The notes under the pieces are model-generated. The model was given only the letters and a program-made list of their open reading frames with translations, made no database searches and was not told the origin of the DNA. Source: Chromera velia (taxonomy: Eukaryota > Sar > Chromeraceae). From it: a stretch of DNA of 31,104 bases. Position 1 is the first letter of the stretch, and each line of letters opens with the position of its first letter. The stretch lies in contig JAHBMJ010004107.1 of assembly GCA_018398765.1 (NCBI GenBank), positions 37,124 through 68,227 of the forward strand, read 5' to 3'. Shown here one piece after another: positions 21,210 to 31,104 of the stretch. A program made the translations under genes and the position numbers.

Positions 21210-23211
21210 TCATGCCCTAGCAGCCACTGCTTGGGGAAGCTCCTCTGCGACTGCTCCCTCGTCTTCCTCCTCCTCCCCCCCCTGACCGTTCTGCCCCCCC
21301 TCGCCTGCCATTGACTCAACGGCATTCTCTAGCAACGCTCTGATCATCTGGAGGCCGGTAGTCAAACTGAATGCTGCTGTCGGGTTTTGGGGGTCCTGAG
21401 GGTCCTCTCCTGCGGATGCCATCACCCACTGGTAATTCTCTCGAAACCTCTGCAGAATCCGAAAGTTCATGTTCGGAAGCTGCACGCGCAAGTTGGGCAC
21501 CCCGCCCTGATGCAGGGGGGAGTAGGCACGCCAGCCCGCAGCTGCAGCAGCCGCTGCTGCGCTGCCATCAGAGTCTCTGCTGGGGGGCCCAGAGCGGGAA
21601 GACCCCGTCGCCGCATGTTCCCCCGCTAGAGCGACAGCACCGAAACCAGCGAGGGAGAAACGAAGGGGAAAGGATGGGAATCTGCCAAGGCGTTTATTCG
21701 AGTTTTCAGTAGCAGGGGAAGATGGGGTGTTGTTTTTCCCACCTGCATTGGCACTTTTCTTCTGCTGCTGTTGAGTCTGAATGTTTTTGTTCCCCCCTGT
21801 CAACCTCTGTCGGGCTTGCGATCGTTTGGGATTCTTTACAGACCCATTGCTGCTGCTTCCATTCCGCAAGGCACCCCCCTGCTGGGAGTCCTTCCCCGGG
21901 ATGGCAGTAGAGCTTTCGTTTCTCGTGTTGGATACTTCTGTTGCGGCGGGGAGAGACGGAAGGAGACGGGCCCCCTCCCCCTTCTCAGACGGAGGAGCAG
22001 AGGCCCCGGCAGTCTCTGCCTGGGCCTTCTGGGCCCTCACTCCGTCCACCAATGCTGCAGTCGCGGAGTTTTCGGGGGAAACTGCCACAGACACAGATGC
22101 TGAATTCTGCGTTTGGGGACTGATCTCTTTCTTTTCGGTCTTGCTGCTGGGGGGTGCAGTCTGTGCAGGCGACTTCTTCTTTTTCATTCCTGGGATCTTC
22201 GACGACAGCCACCCCCACCACCACCAGATGTGCATCACAAAAGAGCCAATGGACACGAAACAAACAAAAAAGTAAGAGCTGAACCCCAAATTGGAGACCA
22301 CCAAGAACATGGCGACAGTATGCCAAAGGATCCGCAGGACCAGCCAGGTGATTCCGAAAGTCCAGTCCTGTCTCCAGGGCGTGTGGATGTTCCCCACAGC
22401 CAGCAGAACGTTGGGGAATTCGTCAACTCCGAACAGCGCAAACCCATAAGAAAGGTCAAGGCGCAAAATACAGAATAGTAGGAAGACTGTGTAAATGCCG
22501 TGGTGGATTGGTCCCGTCAGCATGTCTGCAGCAGTTCAGAAAGAGGTTCGAAATAGATCTTGCGTAGTCTGATACAATCCATGTATGCGCACGATGCCTT
22601 TGCCAGCAAGCCAGTCACGATCTCTGCACACAAATTGAGCAGTAAAGGCAGCTCCATGGATTCCGCCATTTTCTTTAGGTTGAGGAGGGAGGAAAAGAGA
22701 GTGCATGCCAGGAAGAGTTTGGTGGTAAGGCAACAGTGGTCAGACCAACGGATAGGAAGGGCCAAGGAAAAGGAAAAGCATTGACTGACCGATTTCCTTT
22801 GGCCAAAGAGCGTAGGCAAGAACAAGGTCTACGTGACAGTGTGCTAGAAAGTAGCAGCAGAGCCACCTGGCATAGGTCGGTTCAGCGAAGAGAAGTTCCC
22901 TCACAAGCACTCCCTGCTGCACCCCTTTCACAAGATCCAAAATTGCCATCAGACCGGCACTCGTCATAACCAGAGAGGTAGGCACAGCAACAAGCCTGCA
23001 TACAAATCGAAGCACGTACAGAATCAGCCGCACACTCGTACTGCAAAACAACGTACTCCAAATGCAGTGTGAACACTCACCATGCACACGCTCGGCTTTC
23101 AGACTTGAAGGAAGCATACTTGCGGACAAGCACGCGCGCAGAGAGGATCCATGTGGTCAGGAAGGCACAACAGAGACCGTAGACGGCAACGTCCACTCTG
23201 GTGAGGAACAT
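21210..23211 (-). CDS. TLC-domain (TRAM/LAG1/CLN8) multipass membrane protein, TLCD4/TMEM56-like
   Basis: Probable lipid-related membrane protein of the TLC superfamily; the substrate is unknown. Three exons join cleanly: 23081-23211 (ATG 23211; donor GTGAGT), 22790-22995 (acceptor TTTGTATGCAG; donor G^GTCAGT) and 21210-22525 (acceptor CTGAACTGCTGCAG). The total is 550 codons plus stop. Exon 1 gives the first helix (VAVYGLCCAFLTTWIL). Exon 2 gives the second and third (TSLVMTSAGLMAILDLV, CCYFLAHCHVDLVLAYALW). Exon 3 starts at the family's paired histidines (LTGPIHHGIYTVF), then FGVDEFPNVLLAV, the ITWLVLRILWHT helix and a last helix to HIWWWWGWLSSKI. A KKKK boundary follows, then a roughly 290-residue tail rich in Ser, Gln, Asn and Ala with a poly-Ala run, clearly disordered. 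The frame before the ATG is open for 12 codons, with a possible acceptor CCTTCCAG just upstream, so a further 5' exon cannot be excluded. Confidence 0.8.
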
Positions 23212-24584
23212 GACGACAACTGGAAGGCAGCGCAGAGTGTAGACGCCTCAGTAGTGTGCAGAAGTGCCTTCCTGCGGGAGTGTTTGTACGTCTCTCTCTG
23301 GTCAAAGGAAAACAGACAGCAGGCGAGCGCGAGAAGTGGATCCTCAGGCCCTCCTGAAAACGCAACTGATACACAGAGAGCAAGTGCAATGGAGCAGTGA
23401 CGTCAGCAGCTTTCCAGGGCCGGAGTCAAGAATTCATGCAGACTGTCGATCTTTTTGTGTGCAGGGGAGGCGAAAACAAAAAGTGCCCCTTGGAAAGCCA
23501 TTGCGGGGCCTCATTTGAGGTGAAATTTCGTCCTCGCGAGTGACCTCTTAAAAGAGAAATTTCGGTTTTGAGTGAGTTCCTCATCCGGCAACTTTTCGAT
23601 CGAACTTGAAATTTTCGCATCCAGATCTTTCCTTTGTCGAGAACATCGATCAGCTCGTCAACCTGTCTCTGCAAATCTTGCCTTCATTCTTCCATCTTTC
23701 TCTGCCTGCGAGGGCTTCTGTGGCATGCCAGTCGGTTCTTTTGCTTGATCAGCCTTCTTTCAGAAGGCGCCGATTTTTTTCCGCACTTGGGCCGAGCGAG
23801 ACTGTATTGTACGACTGAGAAGAGTCTGCTGCACTGACTGACTGATCGATCGATGGCCATTTCTTCCCGGGCACAGAGCGGATTTTGTCCTCCAGACGCA
23901 CACAACGCGCTGGGTGAACAGTAGGGCGTCTGGCCTGAAGACATACAGCGAGGGGAAATTTCGTTTTCTGGCGCACTGTAGACGAGCCTGCCCCAGCTTT
24001 TGTGACTTGAAGAAGAGACAGCTAGGTGTACAAAGACAGTGACTTTTCCGCGTTTCTTGTCCTGATCAGAGGCGATCAAGGTCAAGAAATAAAGAAGCCA
24101 TACAGAGATGAAGTGCACTATTGAGGTGCACCACGTGCACCATCACCTCCACTACTCGGAAGACTCCGGAAGAGACTGCGGCCTCTTGCACTCACCTCCC
24201 GAGCCCTTCATCTCATGTGTCAGTCAGTCCGATGCTTGCGAAGTGCTCCCTCACTGATTCCTGCGTCTGCCTCTGTCTGGCCCTGCCCTGTCCAATCTCA
24301 TTCTTTCTTTGTCTCCCTTTTCCCTTCGTCCGCTACCCTCTGCTGGCCTTCCTTCAGACTCAGGGTCTCTCCATGCTCTTTCTCTGGTCATTTCCTCCCT
24401 ATCGCCTGATCACCAGCCGACCGCGGAGGCAATTCTCCCGCGCTTTCTTTCCTTTCCTCCCACATGTGCTGCATGCCCCACCCCCGTCTCTGACGATACG
24501 GGACCAACCACTGTCCAGACTTTCGAGGAGGAATGGCTGCGACATCATTGCTGTCTGCGAAAAGAGACAATTAAGTATACTTGC
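23212..24584. other. Intergenic region between the divergent TLC and Mei2-like genes
   Basis: Should contain both promoters and 5' UTRs. A minus-strand frame at about 23426-23666 reads RQVDELIDVLDKGKIWMRKF right after a good acceptor (GATTTGCAG), so it may be a 5' exon of the TLC gene; I could not join it. 24290-24420 is pyrimidine-rich like an intron or UTR. A minus-strand intron or the Mei2-like 5' exon could also lie here. Confidence 0.4.
24125..24141. promoter_or_regulatory. 17-bp palindrome containing a CACGTG box
   Basis: GGTGCAC-CAC-GTGCACC: two exact 7-bp inverted arms around a 3-bp centre, with CACGTG at 24132-24137. It lies about 440 bp upstream of the first in-frame ATG of the Mei2-like gene. 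Such symmetric sites are typical for dimeric transcription factors (bHLH or bZIP type). Its role is inference. Confidence 0.35.
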
Positions 24585-27081
24585 ATGCATGTATGGTCTG
24601 GTCTGTGCATGCAGATTTCGGAGCAGCAGGGCCGGAAGACTCTCCACATGTTCAGGGCAGACGAGGAGATTGCCAGGATGCCCCTCTGCATCGACACCCT
24701 GGAGGAACGAAGGAAACGGTTGGGGGGGAGCAGGGAGTCTCTGCTGCCGTCCCCCTCTTCAGCTTTCTCTTCCATCTTGCTGACTGCGAAGATCCAGGAG
24801 ATCATCCAGAAGGCCACTGCCTCGCTCTCGTCTTTCTCCTCCCACGCCCCCCCGAATGACGTCGATGACCCTGAAGCTCCGGGGGTAAGCCGTGAGAGGA
24901 GCTCGGGGGGGGAGGGAGACGATCCCATGAAGGGGGGCGTTGAGTTTGCGGTTCCCTCCTCTCTTTCTCTCTCGGTTGAGGAGACGGGAACCACTGTGAC
25001 CAAACAACGGTCACTCCCCTCTCTCTCTACTGGTCCATATCCCGCCTGCCCCCCGGGGGGCACTGAGGATGACGGGGGAGAAAGAGAAGGGAGGGGAGGT
25101 CTCGAGGAGTCCGTTCCCCCCTTTGTTTCTCCTTCTCCCACAGCGTCCCCCTCTCTCGGCCGATCTCTGGAAGAAAGGGGGGAGGCGATGGAGGAGACTG
25201 CACAGCCGCAAGAGGGAGTCCACAACGAGACAGAAGCATCATCTGCCTCTGAGAGTGTTGATGAGAAAGAAAAGGAGCGGAAAGGGGACGATCGGGAGGG
25301 AGGTTCACAGAAGGAGAGCGCGGCTCTCTCTCTTGAGGTGGAGGCACAAACCTCTGCAGAGAGGCTGGTAGGCCATGCTGTCTCAAGAGCATTGGTGCCG
25401 CCCCCCTCTCCTCCTTCCTCCGTCTCCCTGAAGGAGCAAACCCTCCCCGCATCTCCAGACAGGAGGGTGAAGGACACGCCGACTCTCTCGCTTCTCTCTC
25501 GAGGAGAAAAGAAAGAGAGCGGCAGCAAGCACTCCAAATGCACAAGCAGCCCAAATGAGTGCGCAGAGCGGGGTGGTGAGCAATCTGTCAGAGCTTCAGT
25601 GGAAGCAGACAGTGAAAAGAAACCCCACAGAGCTCACATGGAAGTGTCAGCAAGCACCAAAACTGGCATTCGATCCCTCGAGCCCTCCTCTCTTCCGGCT
25701 CCTTCCTCGTCTCCAAGCAACAATTGCACCTCCAGACTGACTTCCTCCTCATTTGGACCCCCCAGCTTCCCTCTCACAGCAGAGGGAGGTGGCAGAATGG
25801 GGAATGTACTGCTTGAGGCTGATTGCAGTCCGAGGGGTGGTTGGTGTGGGGGATTTCTCGGGGGTGTTCCTCTGTTGAGTCCCGATGAGCTTGGTTCGGA
25901 TTTTGATGCTTCCGACGATGGCTGTGATTTCCTCATCAAGCACCGAGCCTCGTGTATCCCTGCCTTAGGAGATGCCGAGGAGAGAGGGGGGAGGGGAATG
26001 GAGGATTCAGGTCTTGAGGGTTTGACAGGCAGTTGTCCGTTGGGGTTTGTTCCTCCTCCCGGAGGTGACGGGAGAGGGCTTCGGGGAAGTGCCCGTGAGA
26101 GGCGATTCTCATGGGGGAGTGGAGGTGACGGGGAGATTGAGTTTGAGATGAGACTCGAATCTGCCGAGATGTCTCAATGCGGTGAGGGGGGTGAGGAGAC
26201 GGTGAGACAGACCCCGATTGACTCTCTCCACCAGGAAGAGGGCATGCTCTCTTCCTCGTCTGATATGCAAGCAGAGGGAGGGGCACTTGTGCATCAATGG
26301 CACAAGCACCCCTCTTCTGTGGTGCATTCCGAGACTGCCCCTGCCCGACCGATTATCCGATCGTACTCCAACTCTGACTTTGAGTGGAGACGGGAGGCCT
26401 TCGCCTGCCACTTTGGTCCTCCCTCTGCATCTTCCAAGCGTCTGCTCATGAAGAAATATCTAGAGGGAGACGTGTCTGCTGCAGCCCGGGGCCTGCATGG
26501 AGGGCTGCATGGCCCTCTTGAAGAAGAGAATGCGCATGAGGGGGGAGAGAGACAGGGCGAACCCATCCCGTTTTCTTCTCCTCCCCCTGTGCCCAACGGG
26601 GTGTCGTTGAACAGAGAGAACCGCATGCATACAGGAGGAGGGGTTCTCAGGGGAGGCGAGTGTGAGTGTGGGGAGTCTGTGCCTTCCCGCATCCTGGGTG
26701 TGTGTGCAGAAGCAGGGGGGACGGAGCAGCAAGAGCAGGAAAGAGCCTGCAGGAGACTGCAGCATCAGCATGAGGAAGGGGGGGAGAGGGAGAGGGAGAC
26801 AGGGTCCCATTCCCATTCTCTCCTTTCCCCTCCCCTCCAGATGCGTGGGGGGAGAGAAAGAAAGGCCTCTCTTTGTCTGTCTGTGTCTGCTGGGGGTTCT
26901 CTGCTAGGTCTGGGTGAGGGGGAGGGGGACGATGAGATCGCGGCACAGTTCATCCCGAGAGACCTGCTCTCTGCTGTCTCCAGAAGAGGGGACAGGGATG
27001 CCGGTCAAGGTCAGCTAGGGGGGGGAATCGGTGGGGTCTGTCGGGTAATACACTGTTCTCTCTGTTGGTTTTGTCTCTCTC

Positions 27082-27130
<49 letters not shown>

Positions 27131-28407
27131 CTGTGTGTAGAGTTCTTTCTATCTGGCTTTACCACATTATTACTTGTTGAAGTGGTTCTGAATCTTTGTC
27201 GACAATCACAGTGGTTCTTGAGGTAGGACAATTAGGGAGGAGAATGTTCTCTCTCATGAGCAGGAGTCTCGAGAATCTTTTTCAACTTTTCTTGATTGTG
27301 TTCCTTTCTTGATTGTGTCCACAAACTTTTGTCCGTCTGATTGTCTGTCTGACTGTTTGCAGATGGAGGTGTCCCTCTGACCCTAACGCCGACTGACGGT
27401 TTCTCTCTCTCTGCCCCTGAAGACCCTGCCAGCGCCGGCGTCGGCGGCGGTGTTGGCTCCGGGTTCCTTCCCCCCGACATGGCGACAATGGCGGAGGATG
27501 ACTTCGAGATGGAGATGGAGGATGTGAGAAGGGAGTCTGGTCTCTCCGCAGGTACCTCTGTAGATCTTGAAGGTCCCGTGTCGTCTGCTGAGGGGGGGGG
27601 CAAACTTGGCAAACACGCTCAGAGAGGGGTAGACGGCAGTCTCTCTCAGTATGAGGGTGAGGGGTCTGACGGTACAGCTGTTGGGGGGGGGAAGGGAAAG
27701 CAGGAGAAGGACAAGGAAGGAGGTGGCCAGGGGCAGGGAGGAGGTGGAGGTCGGACGAGGCGACACAAGGTGAACGCCCACCCGACACCCCCCAGCACGG
27801 CCCACCTATTCGAAGTCGACATCGAAAAGGTGAGGGAGTGAGGGAGTGAGTGAGTTGATTTGTGCATGATTGAGTAAGGCAACCAAGGGGCAGGAAAGGA
27901 ACATCGACTGCTGATTTTTTTTTACAATTCCCATTGGCACCGCCTCAAAATAGGGAGGCTTCACTGACAGACTCACACTCTCCGTTGGCGTTGATTTCCC
28001 CTCGTCCCTCTGTTCTGTCATGGAAGGTGCAATCAGGGAGGGAGGGAGGGAGGGAGGGGAAAGAAACATCATGTCTCTCTGTCGTGCCATCGAGACATTG
28101 TGCCGACCCTTCATCGCCTCTTCTGACTTGCTCAGTCGATCCGATGATGCATTCATGCATGCAATCAATGCTTCTCTTCAGATTTCTTCCGGAGAGGAGA
28201 CACGCACGACTTTGATGATTCGCAACATTCCGAACAAATACACGTCAGTCAGTCATCCAGTCGATTCCTTCTTTTTCTTGCAAGCAAAGCGGCAGCTACT
28301 CCTCCAATGAGCCCCCTTTTGTTTCTCCTGTTTCTTTCCTCTGTCTCTCTGAAGTGAACCTGGAAGCCCAATAGAAGACGGCAAGACTCTCTCTCTCTTG
28401 CTGTGTG

Positions 28408-28447
<40 letters not shown>

Positions 28448-31104
28448 ATATGCATGTGCCCGCAGTCAGCGAATGCTTCTGCAAGCGATCAACCGGAAGT
28501 TCAGGGGACAGTACGACTTCTTCTACTTGCCCATCGACTTCAAGAACAAGGTTGGTTGGTTGTTGCGTTTGTTTGTGGGTACGGGTCTCTTGCTCTTCCT
28601 TCTGTCACGCTTCTTTCGTCCTTCCTTCCACACCCAGGAATGTGCCTACCGCACTTTTTCAAATGCGCATGTTTTCTTCCTCTTTCTCACCCGTTCGTTC
28701 GTTTTCTTGACGTGTTTTTGCCAGGACACCTGCTAAACTTGGGTGCACCTCTATCCGCCACTCCGCCTGCTGAAAGGGGCTCCGTGAGTTACGTTTTGTT
28801 TCCTTGCAGTGCGAGGTTGGGGAGTTTCAGGAAGCCTAGATCGAATTGTCCGTTGCGGTTCATTCATTCGTTTGTTTGTTTGTTTGTTTGTTTTCTTTGC
28901 AGTGCAACGTCGGGTATGCGTTCATCAACTTCGTGTCCCCCCTGCCGGTGTCGGAGTTCTTCAAGACCTTCCATAGGTCTAGGTGGGAGAGATTCAACTC
29001 GGAGAAGATCTGCCACATCAACTACGGGAGAATCCAAGGGAGGGACCAACTGATGTCGCACTTCCTTCTCTCGTCTGTGATGTATCAGGTCCGTCTGTCT
29101 GCCTGCCTGCTTGTCTGCCTGTCCGTCTGCCTGTCTTTCAGGCATGTGTTCACCGTTCACACTTCTGGGCATCTGTGTCGTCCGGTCTCCTTGGAGGAGC
29201 GTGATTGTAGATCTTCTGCTTTACAATTGATTTGAGGCTCTCCATCGTCGCAGGAGGAAAATAAAACCCGTTGGGACGCTCACTCGGTGTTCACACTTTT
29301 TGGTATTCCCATGCACCAATCACCCAACCCTCTGTACTGACAGACAATCAATTCTTGAAGACGATCGATTCTTCTTTTTCGTGCAGGACCGCCGCATGAG
29401 GCCCATCTTCAAAGCTGACACGCACACGTCTGGCGGGGGCTCATCTGCTGGTTCTGTGGTGGTCCCTGCAAACGGGGGGGTCACAAGTCCACGGAGTGCC
29501 AACGGGGCGAACGGAATCGCGGTGGTAGGGGAAAGAACAAGCCCCCCAAGGGCGAACGGGAGCTTACAGCATGAGGTGAAGCAGCAGCAACAACCGCATC
29601 CACAGAAAGAGAAGGAGAAAGAGAGAGACAGAGGAGTGGGGTCATGCAGGAGAGGGAAAGAGGGAGCAGGGGGAGACCGCGAAACCCTCCAGGACGTGTC
29701 TGTGTCTCTGGCAGGGGGATGGGGGATTCCTTCCTCCTCCTCTTCCTCTGTTGTTGGTAGCGTCTCGATCGGATGCACCCCGGAGACGCATACGAACACC
29801 AACACAAACCGTTCTCTTACACCGTCACCCACCCACTCTCCTTGTAACCCTCTAAGTGCCAGTCCGGCAAAGGAGCCGTTGCCGTTTCCCGAAGTACGGG
29901 ATAACTTCTCCTCGTCTCCTCCCCAGGGAAAGCTGCTCCCCCCCCTTCAAGCCCACGAGAGAGACAGTAGAGAGCTGCTGAACCAGAAGAGAGCCGCACC
30001 CTCGGACTGTCCACCCAACCGCACCTCTTCTCCCCGTCCTCCCCTCACACCCTCAGGTCACATGCCTCCCCCCCCACCGCCTCCTCCTGTTCCGTCTTCC
30101 CTCCTCCCCCCCTCCCAGATGCAGGCCCTAAAAGACTCCACCAACACGCAGGAAGACCCCAACAAACACTTCTCTTCCCAGAATTCTAGTGACCACTCCC
30201 AGGCCACCCAACTGCAGCGACGGGACTCTGCTCCGCCGCCCCAGACGCACATCCAGACACCCCACAGTGGCCACATGCACGCGAGGACCGCGAATGGATC
30301 AGCACAGCCGAGTTCGCATGGGGGAAGCGGAAAGCATCATTTTCAGATGGACAGGGAGAGAGACAGACAAGTCATGCACTCGCTGCCGCTTCCTCTTTCC
30401 TCCCCCTCGGGTCCGCACACCTCATCAGAGATTCCTCCGATACGGGACGGTCCCATCTTTTCGACGGTCTCCGGTCGCTCTGGCGATCCGCCCCTGACAT
30501 CTTCCCCCTCTCTGCAACGTCCGCCTCCTGGTGCCCCCCTCGTGCATGATTCTTTCGGTTGGAGGGACAGAGACCGCCTTGCAGCCCCAGGGGCAAACAC
30601 GCAGACCCCGCCGCTGACTTCGAGAGATTCTTTGACCGGCAGAGACAGACAGAGAGACCAGCAAGACGAAGGACAGTATCACCACCCTCCACTCACACAC
30701 TCGCAGTCTCTGTTGCATCACGCAAACTCTTCTGTGTCTCCGGCTCAACCTCGCACACACCAGCAACAGCACCAACGAGGCCCCCCTCCGAATCGCGAAG
30801 CTGCTACTGGAATCATGCAGCAACCCCCTCCTCCCCCCCTTCCCCACTATTTTCGTTCTGAAAGCGATCAGCGAGACGAGACGCGACCCCGCACTGCGCA
30901 GAGCAGCCGGAGACCCCACGATTCTTCATCTCAGCACCACCAGCAGAACCCCAACAGAGAGAGAGACCTGGACAGAGACAAAGGCTCAGCTGATCACCCA
31001 TACGCCCCCCCCCAACTCCCCTCTGCTGCTCCTTCTACCATGCGATCCCGCCACTCCTTCACTTTCGGTAACGGCGACCGCGACGAGACTGCCCCCCCCC
31101 CCCC
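24585..31104 (+). CDS. Mei2-like RNA-binding protein (C-terminal Mei2-type RRM), 3' end outside the window
   Basis: Predicted RNA-binding regulator of the Mei2 family, known in fission yeast meiosis and plant development. Six exons: 24585-27009, 27363-27829, 28182-28243, 28466-28550, 28903-29088 and 29387 to beyond 31104; all phases agree (1, 0, 2, 0, 0). Donors are GTCAGC, GTGAGG, GTCAGT, GTTGGT and GTCCGT. Exons 3-5 build the diagnostic domain: EETRTTLMIRNIPNKYT, then QRMLLQAINRKF and YDFFYLPIDFKNK, then CNVGYAFINFVSP, FHRSRWERFNSEKICHINYG and GRDQLMSHFLLSSVMYQ. Exon 6 opens DRRMRPIFKAD and continues at least 570 residues of Pro/Ser/Gln/Asn-rich, probably disordered sequence without a stop. 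Exon 1 is about 800 mostly low-complexity residues with a few structured islands, such as SYSNSDFEWRREAFACHFGP. The start is uncertain: 24585 is the first in-frame ATG, but the acceptor-like GTGCATGCAG before 24617 suggests an earlier exon. No N-terminal RRM is visible. Confidence 0.85.
27086..27125. repeat. (GT)n microsatellite in intron 1 of the Mei2-like gene
   Basis: About 18-20 GT units with one GC interruption, inside the 351-bp intron 27010-27362. Confidence 0.9.
28411..28446. repeat. (TG)n microsatellite in intron 3 of the Mei2-like gene
   Basis: About 18 TG units inside the intron 28244-28465, ending about 20 bases before its acceptor. This intron interrupts the RRM. Confidence 0.9.
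28866..28892. repeat. (TTTG)n tract at the 3' end of intron 4
   Basis: Repeated TTTG units form part of the pyrimidine-rich region just before the acceptor TTTCTTTGCAG at 28902. Confidence 0.7.

Noticed and set aside
22526-22789. Coding-like frame (MAESMELPLLLNLCAEIVTG) suggesting an extra TLC exon joined by a frameshift at TGA
   Set aside because: Splicing donor 22789 (GTCAGT) to acceptor 22526 (GCTGCAG) joins the flanking exons in phase and gives the expected family order with paired histidines, so this stretch is an intron.
24545-25543. 332-codon minus-strand open frame opposite the Mei2-like exon 1
   Set aside because: It is an antisense shadow of a low-complexity Ser/Glu/Pro exon; the plus frame continues in phase through five more exons.
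28403-29053. 216-codon plus-strand frame across the (TG)n repeat
   Set aside because: It starts in a microsatellite and crosses splice sites and the RRM exon in the wrong frame.

Overview
The window is nuclear DNA of a eukaryote. Its genes are split by short GT-AG introns (85-352 bp), exons are GC-rich and gene-sized, and the gene islands are separated by microsatellite-rich or AT-rich stretches. There is no bacterial-style gene packing. A chromerid or other alveolate alga is my best guess, from the Mei2-type RNA-binding protein, the TLC and cytochrome b561 membrane proteins, the intron style and the gypsy element. The sequence alone cannot prove the species. A 20-N assembly gap lies at 20264-20283.

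Layout, left to right. (1) About 375-2308: a tentative split gene on the minus strand, product unknown. Its first exon faces a divergently transcribed gene at 2622-4559 (+) for a Cid1/TUT-like terminal nucleotidyltransferase, across a gap of about 310 bp. (2) 4670-6980: AT-rich spacer, then dense microsatellites. (3) 7068-7922 (-): a complete two-exon cytochrome b561-type membrane protein with all four haem-ligand histidines. (4) 8460-9300: AT-rich spacer. (5) 9310-17715: what looks like a nested pair of dead mobile elements. The outer one is bounded by a 16-bp inverted repeat, has subterminal arrays of ATAATGATTATG-like palindromes, and carries two divergent broken ORFs that I do not recognise. 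A 5.9-kb Ty3/gypsy LTR retrotransposon (11688-17582, coding on minus) sits in its right subterminal array. (6) 17716-21200: spacer with microsatellites. (7) 21210-23211 (-): a three-exon TLC-domain membrane protein with a long disordered tail. (8) 24585 to the window end (+): a six-exon Mei2-like RNA-binding protein with a textbook C-terminal RRM. Its last exon is still open at base 31104.

The most interesting points are the nested element pair and the mutation pattern in it. All nine inferred stop codons in the LTR element read as C-to-T changes on the coding strand, and all five differences between its two LTRs are transitions. Next are an unexplained frame change just before the active site of the nucleotidyltransferase, and a recurrent GTCAG 5' splice site in otherwise unrelated genes. 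The host genes do not form an operon or an obvious shared pathway. Two of them are RNA-related (nucleotidyltransferase, Mei2-like) and two are multipass membrane proteins (b561, TLC).
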